Source: Caenorhabditis remanei (taxonomy: Eukaryota > Nematoda > Chromadorea > Rhabditida > Rhabditidae). From it: a stretch of 64,000 nt of DNA. The position numbers were made by a program, and so were the translations under genes. The stretch lies in contig NC_071331.1 of assembly GCF_010183535.1 (NCBI RefSeq), forward strand, positions 12,772,001-12,836,000, given 5' to 3'. The notes under the pieces are model-generated. The model saw only the letters and a program-made list of their open reading frames with translations. It was not told the DNA's origin and ran no database searches. Of this stretch, positions 33,645 through 45,300 are shown one piece after another (the stretch's first letter is position 1; the number at the start of each line of letters is the position of its first letter).

Positions 33645-35499
33645 ATGAACGATTTCGACTATTTAGTCGTGAAATATTTGCATCAAAAGCATACATGTGA
33701 TTTGCTTTCGGAACGATTCACCACTCTCAGAACTATATGCCATCAGAACGAAAGTCTAATGGATTACACAAATAAGGGACGTGAAGTTATTGGATATCAG
33801 AATGGATTGACGCTTGATTTTCAAAATTGGAGCGATTTCTTGAAGTCGGAAAAAGATAATTTACCTAACTTGGAGGAAAAATTGAAGATATATAAAGAAA
33901 ATACTAACGTTATTGAGAAGCAATATTTCAATTTGATGAATGGAGATATTAAGAATAATATTGAAGTAATGAAAAAGTGTCTAGCGAAAGGAAAGTACGA
34001 TTACTATAATTTGATGGACTCTTTGTATGATCGAATTTCTTACAACAGCAATCTGTCACAGATGATTTTGTCTTTCAAAAGTTGTTTAACTTTTCCTAAC
34101 ACGGGATACACAAATGGAAAGCATTCGTATGGATTTTCGTTTCTAAAACTTCCATTGGTGGCTAGGGACCATGTTATTCGAATGATGAGCTTTGTTGAAT
34201 TGTAAGTTTTGCTTAATACATTTTCTATATGAATTCACTTAATTTTTCAGAATTCAACTTTCTCGGTGCTCCGAAAAAACGAAGTCGATAATATACTCTT
34301 TGAGCTTCCCGAATATTTTGAGTTTGGATTTGGTATTCCGAAAACGGCAAAACATTATCACTCCAGGTAGACCAAACTAATAATAATAATAATATTAGCT
34401 TTTATTCGTATATGTTTTCAGATTGGAATGAATACAAACTTTGTTTAAAACTAAAAAACAGCTCAACTTTCAACATAATCGTGTCAAATAGGCATCAAGA
34501 AGATGGATCAAGTAGATCATTCGATGACAGTCGGTTAGGGTATAGACGTGTTGAGATACTGTGAGTTGGAGCATAATCAATATGAATTTAAATAATTTTT
34601 TTTAGTGAACTCAAAAAATCAATCAATATTGTTTGTGAAAATGGAACGTTTTCTTTTTTCATTTATTTGGTGGATTTCTTGACAGATGTTCTCAGGATGA
34701 CGATCAACAATGTCTACATTGATTTGAGGACGTTGTGTTCGACACAACTTCATTCATTTTTCTGTTGGAAATCAGCGAAGTTGATTAAAAACCTTTTGAT
34801 TGAAAATGGAAGAGTTCGGAGTGAAACTTTAACGTATATTTTCAAGAGCCTTTCTTCCCTGAAGTCACTGCATTTTTCTTGTGGATTGGAAGCAGCAAAA
34901 CTTTCATCACCGGTAACAAATACATTTTTAAATTCCATAGTGATTCTTAATTTAAGTTGATTGTTGCTGGATGTGTGAAAATGTTTGATGGAAGGTGGAT
35001 GACAGGTGATGCACTCCTCAAGATTTACTGTGAAGAGTTGCTGATTTATTTCAACAAACTCACTTGCACGGATATCAATTTGTTCATCAAGAATTGGATA
35101 AACAGTAATGATACCACATTGAGAGTGATTCAAGTAGCTGGATCACACGGAAATGATACAGAAACTCTTTTTCGAGGAATAGAAGATTTGTTGAAGCCAT
35201 GGAACAAGTCTGAACGGGGACCAATTTTCGAGTGAGTGACGCTTTGTGAACTTAAAAAAGATTGTTGTTTCAGAACTCAAGCATACGTATTGGATTGTCA
35301 AAATGGGTTGGATATTCAGAGAAGTGATGGACTAATTGCCACTTTATGTGTGGATGAAAGTGTTTTCTCATTCGTTGTTTGGCATGATAGATTTCCCCAA
35401 GTAACCAAGCAGCTTCCGTCACCAGAAAAAAGTATACTAGTTCAGTTTTTGGCAGCTTTTCTTAGATCTACAGAGTGGTATCAAGTCGTAGAAAATTAA
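33645..35499 (+). CDS. F-box/FBA2 protein with a coiled-coil N-terminal extension (copy 2)
   Basis: Six exons (33645-34201, 34251-34366, 34422-34560, 34606-34912, 34957-35231, 35274-35499) give 539 residues. Exons 2-6 have exactly the same lengths as in copy 1. The N-terminal 165 residues form a predicted coiled coil (SEKDNLPNLEEKLKIYKENT, KYDYYNLMDSLYDRISYNSN). The F-box is FSFLKLPLVARDHVIRMMSF, FBA2 includes YFNKLTCTDINLFIKNWIN, and the C-terminal block is SVFSFVVWHDRFPQVTKQL. The C-terminal third is much more conserved between the copies than the coiled coil, where indels occur. It is probably a substrate adaptor of an SCF ubiquitin ligase. The inverted arrangement, with mobile elements between the copies, suggests a rearrangement-driven duplication. 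Confidence 0.83.
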
Positions 35500-36529
35500 A
35501 CTCTACTTGTATTTTAAAGTTTTGTAAATATTATTGGAATAAAAAAATCCGACATTTTTAACGACCCGCAGAGGTCGCGTCATTGATCTACGGGAACGCT
35601 CATTCATCATCAATATTTCTTCTGCGAGATAAGGGCAGTTTTATTTGCATTGACTTCGCTTCAAGAATCGGGCCATAATCCAAGGGATCATAGGTACATT
35701 GAATCGAAGGGTACCGTGAATCTTAGGGTACATCGAGGACCTATGATCATGAGGTACATCCATGGGGTTATCATAGGGTACATCGAGTCAGAATTTTCAT
35801 AAAATTTCAGAAGTCTCACAGGATTCATCAAATTTTAAAGAAAGATTTACAGATTGAGTTACTGCTATTCTTCAGAGGGATGAAATAACAACATTTAGCA
35901 TTTAAGAAGATGTTTGTATAAATTAAAGAAACTCCAATGCGATTATCTTGTAAATGGTTGTTAGAATAATTACTATGTTATTTCATTCCTCTGAAAATAA
36001 CAGTCACATGTTCCTTGAACTCCTTATGTGAAGAATTTCTCAAAAATTGATGAATACTGTGAGACTTCTGAAATTTTATGAAAATTCTGTCTCGATGTAC
36101 CCTATGATAACCCCATAGATGTACCCCATAATCATAGGTCCTTGATGTACTCTAAGATTCACTGTACCCTCTGATTCAATGTATCATATAAACACGATGT
36201 TCCCTTTTTCGATGAACCTTTGAATTATAGGCCTCAAGAATCAGATCATTTCTGAAGATACAGTGGGTCCAATATAAATAATACCCCCTAGATTTTCGGG
36301 TCCAATGTTATATCTTTTCGTGGATCAACAATTTTCCCAGAACAAATTCCTCATATTCTGGTGTTAATATTTAAAATAAATCATTCATACCTTCTGACTT
36401 ACAATCTTACTTTTCTTTTATTTCTCCCTCCTACCAGGTCTGTAGCCTCGTGAGGGCTTGATCCGGTCTCCTGTATAATTTTATGATTTATATTCCCAGT
36501 CAATAAATAAATTAAATTGAAAAAAATAT
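35500..36529. other. intergenic after F-box copy 2, mostly fold-back element
   Basis: Apart from the fold-back element, this stretch contains the 3' flank of the F-box gene (ATAAAA near 35540). A segment around 36420-36490 (CAGGTCTGTAGCCTCGTGAG and on) reads like the tail of a dispersed repeat, though I cannot name it. Confidence 0.4.
35691..36185. mobile_element. about 495-bp fold-back (near-palindromic) element
   Basis: The left arm 35691-35830 is the inverted complement of the right arm 36049-36185 with few mismatches; for example ATGGGGTTATCATAGGGTAC on the left is found inverted on the right. Complementarity resumes further in (TTCAGAGGGATGAAATAAC at about 35874 against 35968 onward), leaving a small central loop. 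Within the arms a GGTACATCGA-type unit recurs every 18-25 bp. There is no coding frame. A transcript across it would fold into a long hairpin. Confidence 0.82.
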
Positions 36530-36965
36530 GTCAGTGCAAGTGAGTTTGTTGAAATAAATCAGCATTTCCTGACAATGAATGTTGATGAGTGCATCAGATG
36601 TTACCCATCTTCCATCCAACATTTTCACAAATTCATCAATGTTCAACTGGAAAAAGAAAATTGTTCATATTGAAGAAGAAGAAGAAGAAGTTGCTTATTA
36701 CCGGATTTTCAAGATTTTGTGAATTCTAATCCACAAGAGAAGCTGAGGGAGGTCATATATATATTCATCCAGAAAGGTATCAATTCTCTTTAAACTTACT
36801 GTATTTAAACCATTCGACCACTTAGCCTACTGTCATCAAACGATCGACTCGACCCGTCTTGCTGATGTCGATCCGATATGATTAAATCGAAATCTGAATC
36901 GTTCTTCAGTTTTAGGCGCAATTTATATTCAAGCCATTCTGAAAAAAAAATACAATTATGAATCG
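36530..36965 (-). pseudogene. decayed third F-box/FBA2 gene fragment
   Basis: 36534-36740 matches 29078-29270 of F-box copy 1 (parts of the FBA2 exons and the intron between them). 36770-36965 then matches about 29570-29775, so roughly 300 bp in between is deleted. Frames are broken by the deletion and point changes. It has the same orientation as copy 1. Confidence 0.75.
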
Positions 36966-37873
36966 AGTGTATTTATCTACAGTACCATTCAGAAGGTTAT
37001 AAACTTTTGATTTTTCGGCCATAACGTTTTTCAAATTGGTCGGATTGACCTGAACCTTCGAGAAAACATTTATTGTAGAGTTTTCGTTATATTTAATAAA
37101 CATTCTGGGTGAAAAAAACATGTTTTACAAGTTTTGTAAATTTTCGAAAATCACGAAAATTCGAGGAATCGCATATTTTTATTTACTTGACCGGTGTATC
37201 AAAAATAGAGTGTGCAATTAATGTTTATGATTAATTTTTAATAAAAAATGTCTTTATTTTCATTTTTTGATTACTGGACCCCTATTCTTGACTTGATGCC
37301 CATATCTCCCGGTCTGCCAAAGTTTGGTAGTACTAATATGTGGAGTTTTGAACTACAAACATCTGTAAAACTTGTATTTTTGTAGAAAATAGTATCGAAG
37401 TATGCCCAAGTTTCAACACAGAAGTTTGTATTCATAATGTAACGGAAAGCGATCCTTTTATCGACAAAGAAATGCAGTTCCAGTAGAATTGGGAGATACT
37501 AATTCTGAAGAACTAAATGCATAAAGTTTTGAAAACTGCAGGCTACTAAATAAAATTATAGAGACATTTTTTGTCGTTCGGAAAATCAAATGTAACTGAA
37601 ATACATATCATTGATACCGCCTGGTTACATTGCATTTTTACGATCATCTAGTTACTGTAGTGCTGTAAAATCGATGCCAATGGAGGTCTTTTCACAAACT
37701 ATGTATCTGAAATTCCGATCGAAACGAAAATTGAAGATGTTGCTTAGGTTTTCGCATTTCATTTGTTTTTTAAAGCAATACTCAGCAATAGATACCCATT
37801 TTTCATTATTTTCCGCATTGGCACATGAAAATCAGGAATAAGTGAGAAAAGAGTCTTCAAAATATATATCACA
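36966..37873. other. intergenic; second copy of the duplicated flank
   Basis: Bases 37460-37860 align with 30960-31220 in the same orientation, with an extra piece of about 130 bp at 37630-37765 absent from the other copy. The rest is AT-rich with no supported gene. Confidence 0.5.
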
Positions 37874-39353
37874 TCATCCAACCAACGACGTATTCAGAAG
37901 AACAGCCGAAAGTTGTGGAGGAGATTGTTGTGGAAGGAGAAGTGATTGAGGTGGAATTGTCTTTGATTGATTATGTGCAAATGGATGAGCTCGATCATCT
38001 GGAGAAAGGGATCCAAGGACGACGACGAGGCAGAGGAAAAGGACAAAGGCAAGCCAGACGAGTAGTAGACACAGCTTTTTGTGACGACAGAGACATTCTT
38101 TGCACATTTTGGATTTCTGAAATACATTGAAAAGTAAGTCTCTAAAATATGATTGTAACAATCTTACCTCATAAGTGATTGCTGGCAGACTGTATCGATA
38201 GATTGACACCCTTTCAGATGATAAGTGTCTCCATTTTACTCTCCTCACACGACTGTCGTTTTTCAGATGATTCTCCAATGTTTTTATTGATATCACAGTG
38301 ATCTGGAAAGTGATAACAGTTAGTTATGCTCCCTAACTCTATTGACAATTACCTTGTTAACCTCGGAATCTTTTACCCATAAAAAGTACATGTGCTCCTC
38401 TCGAGGAGTCGAATCCAAATATTTCTTGATTTGTGTCAGCTTTTTCTCTCCTAGAGATGAGATGAAGACGTCGGCTTGAGCACCAACTGGTTGTTCGCAT
38501 ATCTGAATATTCAATTATAAAAATGTGTAATTCATAAGAGTATCTTACTGTAGATGGTCCAGGTTCATCTCCATAGATTGAGAATATTGATGGGGATGGA
38601 GATACGGGTCGTCCCTCTTCCATCTCCATATCTTTCCTTGATTCATCTTCATTCGTACTCAAAGCAGCGTATCCGAATGTGATTGTGTCCGGCTTCTCTT
38701 CTTTTCGTTCTCTGAAAATAAACGAAATTAGAAGAAACATTTCAGTTTTTCTCGTATTGATTAGTTTGGGTCATTAATACTCAAATGTTTATACACAAAA
38801 ATGTTACATAAACTCAATTCCCAACCCCGTTGTGCAAACTTTTTTTTCTCTCTGTGATATTCTCGGGTTTTCTTCCGATTTTTATCGAATAATTGATCCC
38901 AATTACCGCTTTATTCACTTGAACAAACATCTAACGGCGCCGTACAAATTGTTTGATTTGATTCCGACGCCTTCCATTACATTTTACCCACTCTTTCTCT
39001 CTCTTTCTCGCCACTTCGTCCCCCCCAAGAGAGATTGTCAAAACATGTTTTTACATGAAATTAAATGTTTTTTCTTGCTCCGTTCCTCTCTGCGTCTCTT
39101 GCTCTCACACACTATTTCTCTGAGCCTTTTTGCAGATTTTAGTTCCAACCCACCTGAAGCTTTCATATGGTCTGATTGTAACTCGTCGTTCTTGTTTTGT
39201 TGGCATATGGACAAGACTGAATCTTTTGGATTTCAGAGCTGACTCGACTGGAGTAGCTCCTTCTGATAGTTTTGGAACTGGAAGAGGTTTTACCGATGAT
39301 TTAGAAGTCGGGATAGACGCCGACGTGGCTCGACGCTCCATTATTTCGGGCAT
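37874..39353 (-). CDS. single-pass membrane protein with a long Ser/Pro-rich cytoplasmic N-terminus
   Basis: Five exons (39154-39353, 38549-38711, 38353-38502, 38168-38302, 37874-38116) give 296 residues in consistent phase. The N-terminal half is hydrophilic and Ser/Pro/Glu rich (ATSASIPTSKSSVKPLPVPK, EGRPVSPSPSIFSIYGDEPG). A compact middle part (QADVFISSLGEKKLTQIKKY, EHMYFLWVKDSEVNK) looks folded. Near the C-terminus a Cys-rich basic patch, MCKECLCRHKKLC, precedes a hydrophobic span (LLLVWLAFVLFLCLVVVLGS), followed by a short Pro/Gln/Leu-rich tail. This suggests a type II or tail-proximal membrane anchor with possible palmitoylation of the cysteines. I do not recognise the family. ATTTTCAG directly precedes ATG 39353, so the message may be trans-spliced. 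Its last two exons were copied to 31226-31650. Confidence 0.72.
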
Positions 39354-42300
39354 CTGAAAATTTGAAATTTTAATTGAAATCTTATGAAGAAATTTAAGAG
39401 AAAAGTTTGAAAGCAAATGTATGTCCTCACAATTTTATACGGCGAAAACTAAAAAGCTAAAGAAAGCGCATTACTATCCTGCCACGAAAACAGAAGTTCT
39501 CAAATCAGATCTTTGAAAAAAAACTGTTTTCTCTTTCAATCCACTTGTGAATTCCCAGACCCAGACACACCCACAGAACCTGGTATTCAGACGAAGATGA
39601 GAATAAAGTACAGTGGTAAATGTCAGAAAGCTAATCAGTGAGTCTTCAGAGAGAAATAACAAGAAATGTGCCACTTGACAACCCGTAATTTGTGAAATCT
39701 GTTTTTGAAGTTGGGAAAGAAATTTGAAAGTGACGTGAGCTCCAAGGGAAAGGTCTGGTGCCAGTGGGATATTGGAATGAAGCGAAGAAAGAAGAGAAGG
39801 CTACTGGAAATGAAGTGTGGAACTTGGTAATACGGTCGATCGAGTCCAACAGTATAAATTTAGACATTTAAAAATATTGCAAAGATTTCAAAAATCTAAT
39901 TTAAGAAAATAGGCCAACGAGCAGAAACAATGATTTTCTAATGCCGGAAACTGTTTCATATCCCTGCTAAAACCAATTGGAAAAACGATGATATTGATTG
40001 TTGAATTTGCCCGTACATACTCTCACCCTCAGTTTATAAATCAGATATAAATAAATCAATGTTCTCAGGTTAACGATTGGAACTATTCAGTCGATGTTCT
40101 CTTTGCTTTTACTTCCCTCGAGTATTTACTGTTTTTCCTGCCGAATTCTCAGAAATCTATTATCTTCTTCCACATGAATTCTGAGAATTCTCAGTACGAC
40201 ACCTATTATTTATTTCCAAATTTCAAAAATAAACAAATCGAACACACGGAAACACAAAACAAACATCGAATGATGATGAGGAAGAGAACTAAAAATGTGA
40301 AGTAGAGACAGTCTGATGTCTTGTGATTCGATTAAATACACTCTTTCTTTTCTTCAAAGTTCAAGAGGGTTATTCAATTTTTAGAAAATGGTATTGGTAT
40401 AAAGTAAAATGGGGAGAATCACATAAATGAGAGTCAGGAGATTGACAACTTCTGAATACTGACGTCTTTTACAGAAGCTATGTCAGATGTTCTCCTTGTG
40501 ATTGGGGAATTGGTTATAACTATTTAGTCAGTTGGGAAAAGACTAATGAAGCGAACTTAATACTCTAGAAGTTAAGGATTAAAACCAGACATCATCTGTA
40601 CAAGATTCTGGCGTCAGTGGATTCTGAAAAGTTTCACGTTCAAAATAATTCTAGATTCCTTCATTTTCCTAGATTTGCTTTTTTCAGAAAAGAGAAAACG
40701 ATTGAAAATATTATTTCTCATCTCTTTTTCTGGTTTTCTGCAAATGAAAGGTAGTCTTCCAATTATTTTTTCAAACGAACGGAGAAAGAGAAAAACTGAA
40801 AAACAAACAATTCCAGAGCCAAGACAATGTCAATGTTTTTAGTAATTAGAAAACGGAAGGACAGGGAAAAACGGAGAAAGGCAAAGATAGAGAAATTGGA
40901 AAATTGGTGAACGAAGAACAGTGAGAAATTCCTGGAAATAGGAACAAGTAAAGAAGAACAAAAACCATCGAAATAGAAAAAAAACCGGATGAAAAACGGA
41001 AGAATCTAGAAGCATTTTGGGTGAAAATATGAGTCCAGACGACAAGGAGCCGCCTCGGCAAAAAGAGAAAAGGAAGCAGAAATTTCTCAAATTTCAGCTC
41101 GATTTCTATTTCTAACCTCTTCATGCATATTCTTACGGAAAGAAGAAGAAGAAAAAGAAGGCGGAGAGAAGGACAACATTCAGACAGATTGGGTGTCGAA
41201 TACGAACGAAATGAGCATTTGGAAGGAGAAGAAGGAGAGGATGGCAGCTGACGGGAAGACAGGCGGTGTCAAAATGAACTCTTCTGATTAATTGCCGTGT
41301 TTTTGAGTTTTGATATCGGAAGTGACGTTTAACAATGGCTCTATTTATTGGGGAAAGAAATATGGATGTTCCATGTTCCATCAAAATTGATACCGAAAAT
41401 AGAGAATAGGCATGCCAATGAAATGGTTCAATGTTGTCTTTTTTTCAGTTCTCATAATGCATGCATGGAAAGAACAGAGCACGAACTGTTATCATAGAAA
41501 ACTCTTGAGTATCCACTAATTCACAAAACAGGAACTATTTTTCATGAGAAAAAAGAATCGAAATTTCCCAGTGGATTGAATATTACTTCTGGGTTCTTCA
41601 GAGTCCGAACATTGCACTCACAAGCCAGTTTTCAAGCTTGGTATTACAATAGAACTTCACACAACATTGGGCATCCCGAACCTTATTTAACCTAATAATA
41701 ATAGGGAAACAAGAAATCTTGAATATTTAAAAAGTTCTATTACAATTTAATCAATATAGACCAAAAAGAGACGCTCTTCTTTCAGTTGGCAACCAACTTG
41801 TCCACTATCTCAAGACAGTTTTAAGTTATTAACACTGAAAGTCTTATAAATCAGAAATTGTTTTTATAACTTGTTTTATCCAGTTTGCCTGACTCCTTCT
41901 CTCTGTAGAAGGCTTTTACAGAAAAATGCTAACAACGAATACGAGGTTTCAGGTTAGTTCTGAATCAATAGAGGCTAACAGAATCATGGCGCTTCATTCA
42001 ATTATTTCCATACAACGAATTCAGCCGTTGTATCACATTTCACTAAAAGTAACAACTGAATGAACCCTCATTGAAACAGTGTTCCTTCGGAATTGTTCCC
42101 ACCGATAACCTAGGTAAAATAAAAATTGAAAAGTGGTTTTGAGAATATCCAAAAGAGAAAAGAATTGGAAAATTGGGAATTATTCATGAGACTTTTTTCT
42201 CTTTTCTCTTCTTTTTTCCCGAACGGAAAGCTTCCACACAATGCCATTTGTCATGCTCCAGATGTTCCCGAAGAAGGGGAAAAATAAGAAAAATATAAGA

Positions 42301-45300
42301 GAAAATGGCGGTCAACAATCTAAATTTAAAAAAAAGGAGGAGGTGCTCTTCCCTTTTCTCTATAGAATTTTAATTTCAGTTTCATTTATTTTCTTATTTT
42401 CTTATTTTTACTTGAACCGAAAGTTAGTAGGTCCCGTTGGAAATTGTCGAAGAGAGAAGGGAAATTTTAAGAAAAGTAATCTGAGGTTTTTGGTTTTTTG
42501 GTAAAAGAGAAGGGAAGGAAAACATGTAATTTTGAATTAGAAAGGTTATAATTTCCCGTTTAGATTTCTCAGAAAACAAGAAGGTACAGTAGGAAAGATT
42601 TATGGTCACTTCAGAAATTGGATGGAATTGGAAAGTCAAATTGGTTTCACTGATCTTTTGAAGTGAATGAGTCCAAAATAGATGTGATGATTTATTTTTT
42701 CGCTTTGATATTCCGGTCGGTATATCAAAAATCAAAATCATTATTATCGAGCTTGTCTAGAGCAGCCAGAATTGGCCCGGATTACTAAAATGCCAAACGC
42801 TATCGGAGATGTTAACAAACGAAAAATATCAGACTAAAAAGGAAATATCCGAAAAACTTGCACTGATCCGCCTTAAAACTAATTCGGAAGTAGGGGAGGA
42901 AGCAGACTTGTCTTCTTCCTCTTCTCACCTCATCCCGAAATAATTTCAGTCTCATCTTCACTTCCCTAACTCTCTCATTTTCTCTCTTCTCACTTCCCTT
43001 TCCTTTTTCGTTTTAATTAAAGAAACAAGACGATTTAGAGAAGACATCTGGATACACGAAAATCAGAAGTATGCAAAGAAAAAGAAGAAGACGTTGCGGA
43101 ATGGAAACAAGAAGAAGAAGAAGTAAAGAGAAGGAGAAGATCAAGTGAAGGATACGTCGTCGACTGAATAAGAAGTGGAGAACAGGAAATGAAGGAAATG
43201 CGCACTTTGAGCTCCAGCTCTTTTGAGACATTTTGAAGGGAACAACGATCTATACGGGAAGGAGAAAACGGAAGAAAAGTGATTTCTGTCACATGAACAC
43301 TTTTAAAGAACACGACCCGATCAGGCCAACATAACAAAATACTAGTACAACATTTCAAGATAAACATAGCGTAACTCCACTTGGGTTCCAAGTTTTCAAA
43401 CGTTTTGAGTTTTGTCTGAAACTGTAATTTTAGGAACAAAAATATTTTGAAAAGTGCCAGAATGGCATTTCTCTCCCAGTCACTTTGATTATTGAAAGTC
43501 CAAAATAACAAGTTTTTTTTGAAGAACTATTGGTAGTTTCTGATCACCTGGGTGTCCCTTTCCGAAATCAAAAAAGATAAAAACAATAAACTTCCGGACA
43601 GAAACGCCCCAATGACACATCTCTCTGTACTTTGTGTCACTGGGATCAAGAGAAAAAAGAAATGAAATTCTGATTGAAATGAGACTACGAATAGATATTT
43701 ACTACGAACTCAGCACATTTCTTTCTCACATTGTATGATCAAGAATAGAATTCCCGACGGAGAATTCTCTCACTACGAATCACAAATTCGAATGAATGAA
43801 ATCTCTCTCCAGAATTGGAACGACGACGGCGTCGGCGACGCCGGAAAATATGAAAGAAGGAGAGGAAAAACTGAAAAATAACAAGTAAAGCTTAGATGAT
43901 AATTGTTTTTGTTGTGGCTTGGAGAGAGAACTCATTTATTCACTTCTTGATGAAAAACTTCCTGGAATTTTTACTCGTGGGAAGATACTATGTCTGGAAA
44001 TAGGTGGAAACTGATTGATTCGGGAAGAAGATATTTTTGAAATGACGATGTAAAAAGACACAATCGGATACAAATTAGAAGACGGTATGATATCGAGTGC
44101 ATTGAAAACAAAACTTTACACTACCAGAGCTTTAATGGATAAAAACTGGTGAGAGGAAGTCGAGAAACTGCAAACAATCTTATTGAGTTTGCTTCAAGAC
44201 GTTTTTGAAACAGTCGCCCTCTTCTAGAATCACAAAAAAATGTAAAAAAGTCATGATTATTTTCAACCTTCTGCGCGAAATCGGACCACCTAATGGAGTT
44301 CCGGAAGTCACGAGCATATTTTTTTGAATACTGTAATTTTGGCTATAGAGCTTGGAAAAATGTTTCGATTTCAGATTGTTCACATCAAAACTGTCATCAA
44401 ATACAAAATGGTCTGAGCGATGAGCGTTTCAAAATGTTCACCGTATCCTTCCTCATTTCGTGACAAATAAAACTCATACACTCTGAAAATAGCCAAATTT
44501 CCCACAATCCCCCAAACAGAAATATGAATAACAAGAAGGAATAAAAAACGAGACATTTGTCGAATGACGTGTTAAAGAGAGAGCAGGTGTTTCAGTCCCA
44601 CAACGAATCGACTCACCGCGCATGATTTTTTATTGAATTTGCGAACGTAAGCGACGGATTGAAAAGCTTTTTGAGTAGACACGGTGATTCAAGGTTTTCA
44701 GAATTTTTCAGATTTCCAGACAAGGAGGAAAACTAGAAGGTGGAGAAAAAGTTAATTTCAGAGATGACGGTGGTGAATGTAGTAAGATATAAAAAGGTGG
44801 GGGAGGGAATGGGCTGTTTTTGTGGATACAAAATGATGAAATAACAAACGATGAGAAATCTTTGAGAGCTAATTATAGAGTAGATTGAGAAAAAATACGA
44901 GTAAGAGAAGGGGAAAGAAGAGGAGGAGGAGGAGAATTAATTATCATTGAAATCTAAAATCTGAAAGTGCATCTGAATTGAATTGATCATTGAAACCTAT
45001 GTTTTATTCTTTTTAATTATTAATTTTTTAGAAAAAGAATAGGTTCTGAGCGATTAGAATATTCATAAGAGACATAATTGAAACGGAACTTTAAAATTTT
45101 AAAATTGATTGGAAGTTTCCAGAATAATGGGAAGAGAATGACAAATTGCAAAAGAGAAAGAAAACTCATGTTGTCAGGCAACTAAGAAATGGAAAGATTA
45201 ATAAAAACGAGAAGTAGTGATAATTTGATTTCATTTCTTTTCCCGTGTGGAGATGGAGATGGAGAAGGAAAAAGAGAACCGGAACTAGTCTCGTGAATCT

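Noticed and set aside
35500..38300. CRISPR-like or satellite explanation for the regularly spaced GTACATC units
   Set aside because: Unit spacing is irregular, the units lie in an inverted repeat, and the genome is eukaryotic; a fold-back element explains them better.
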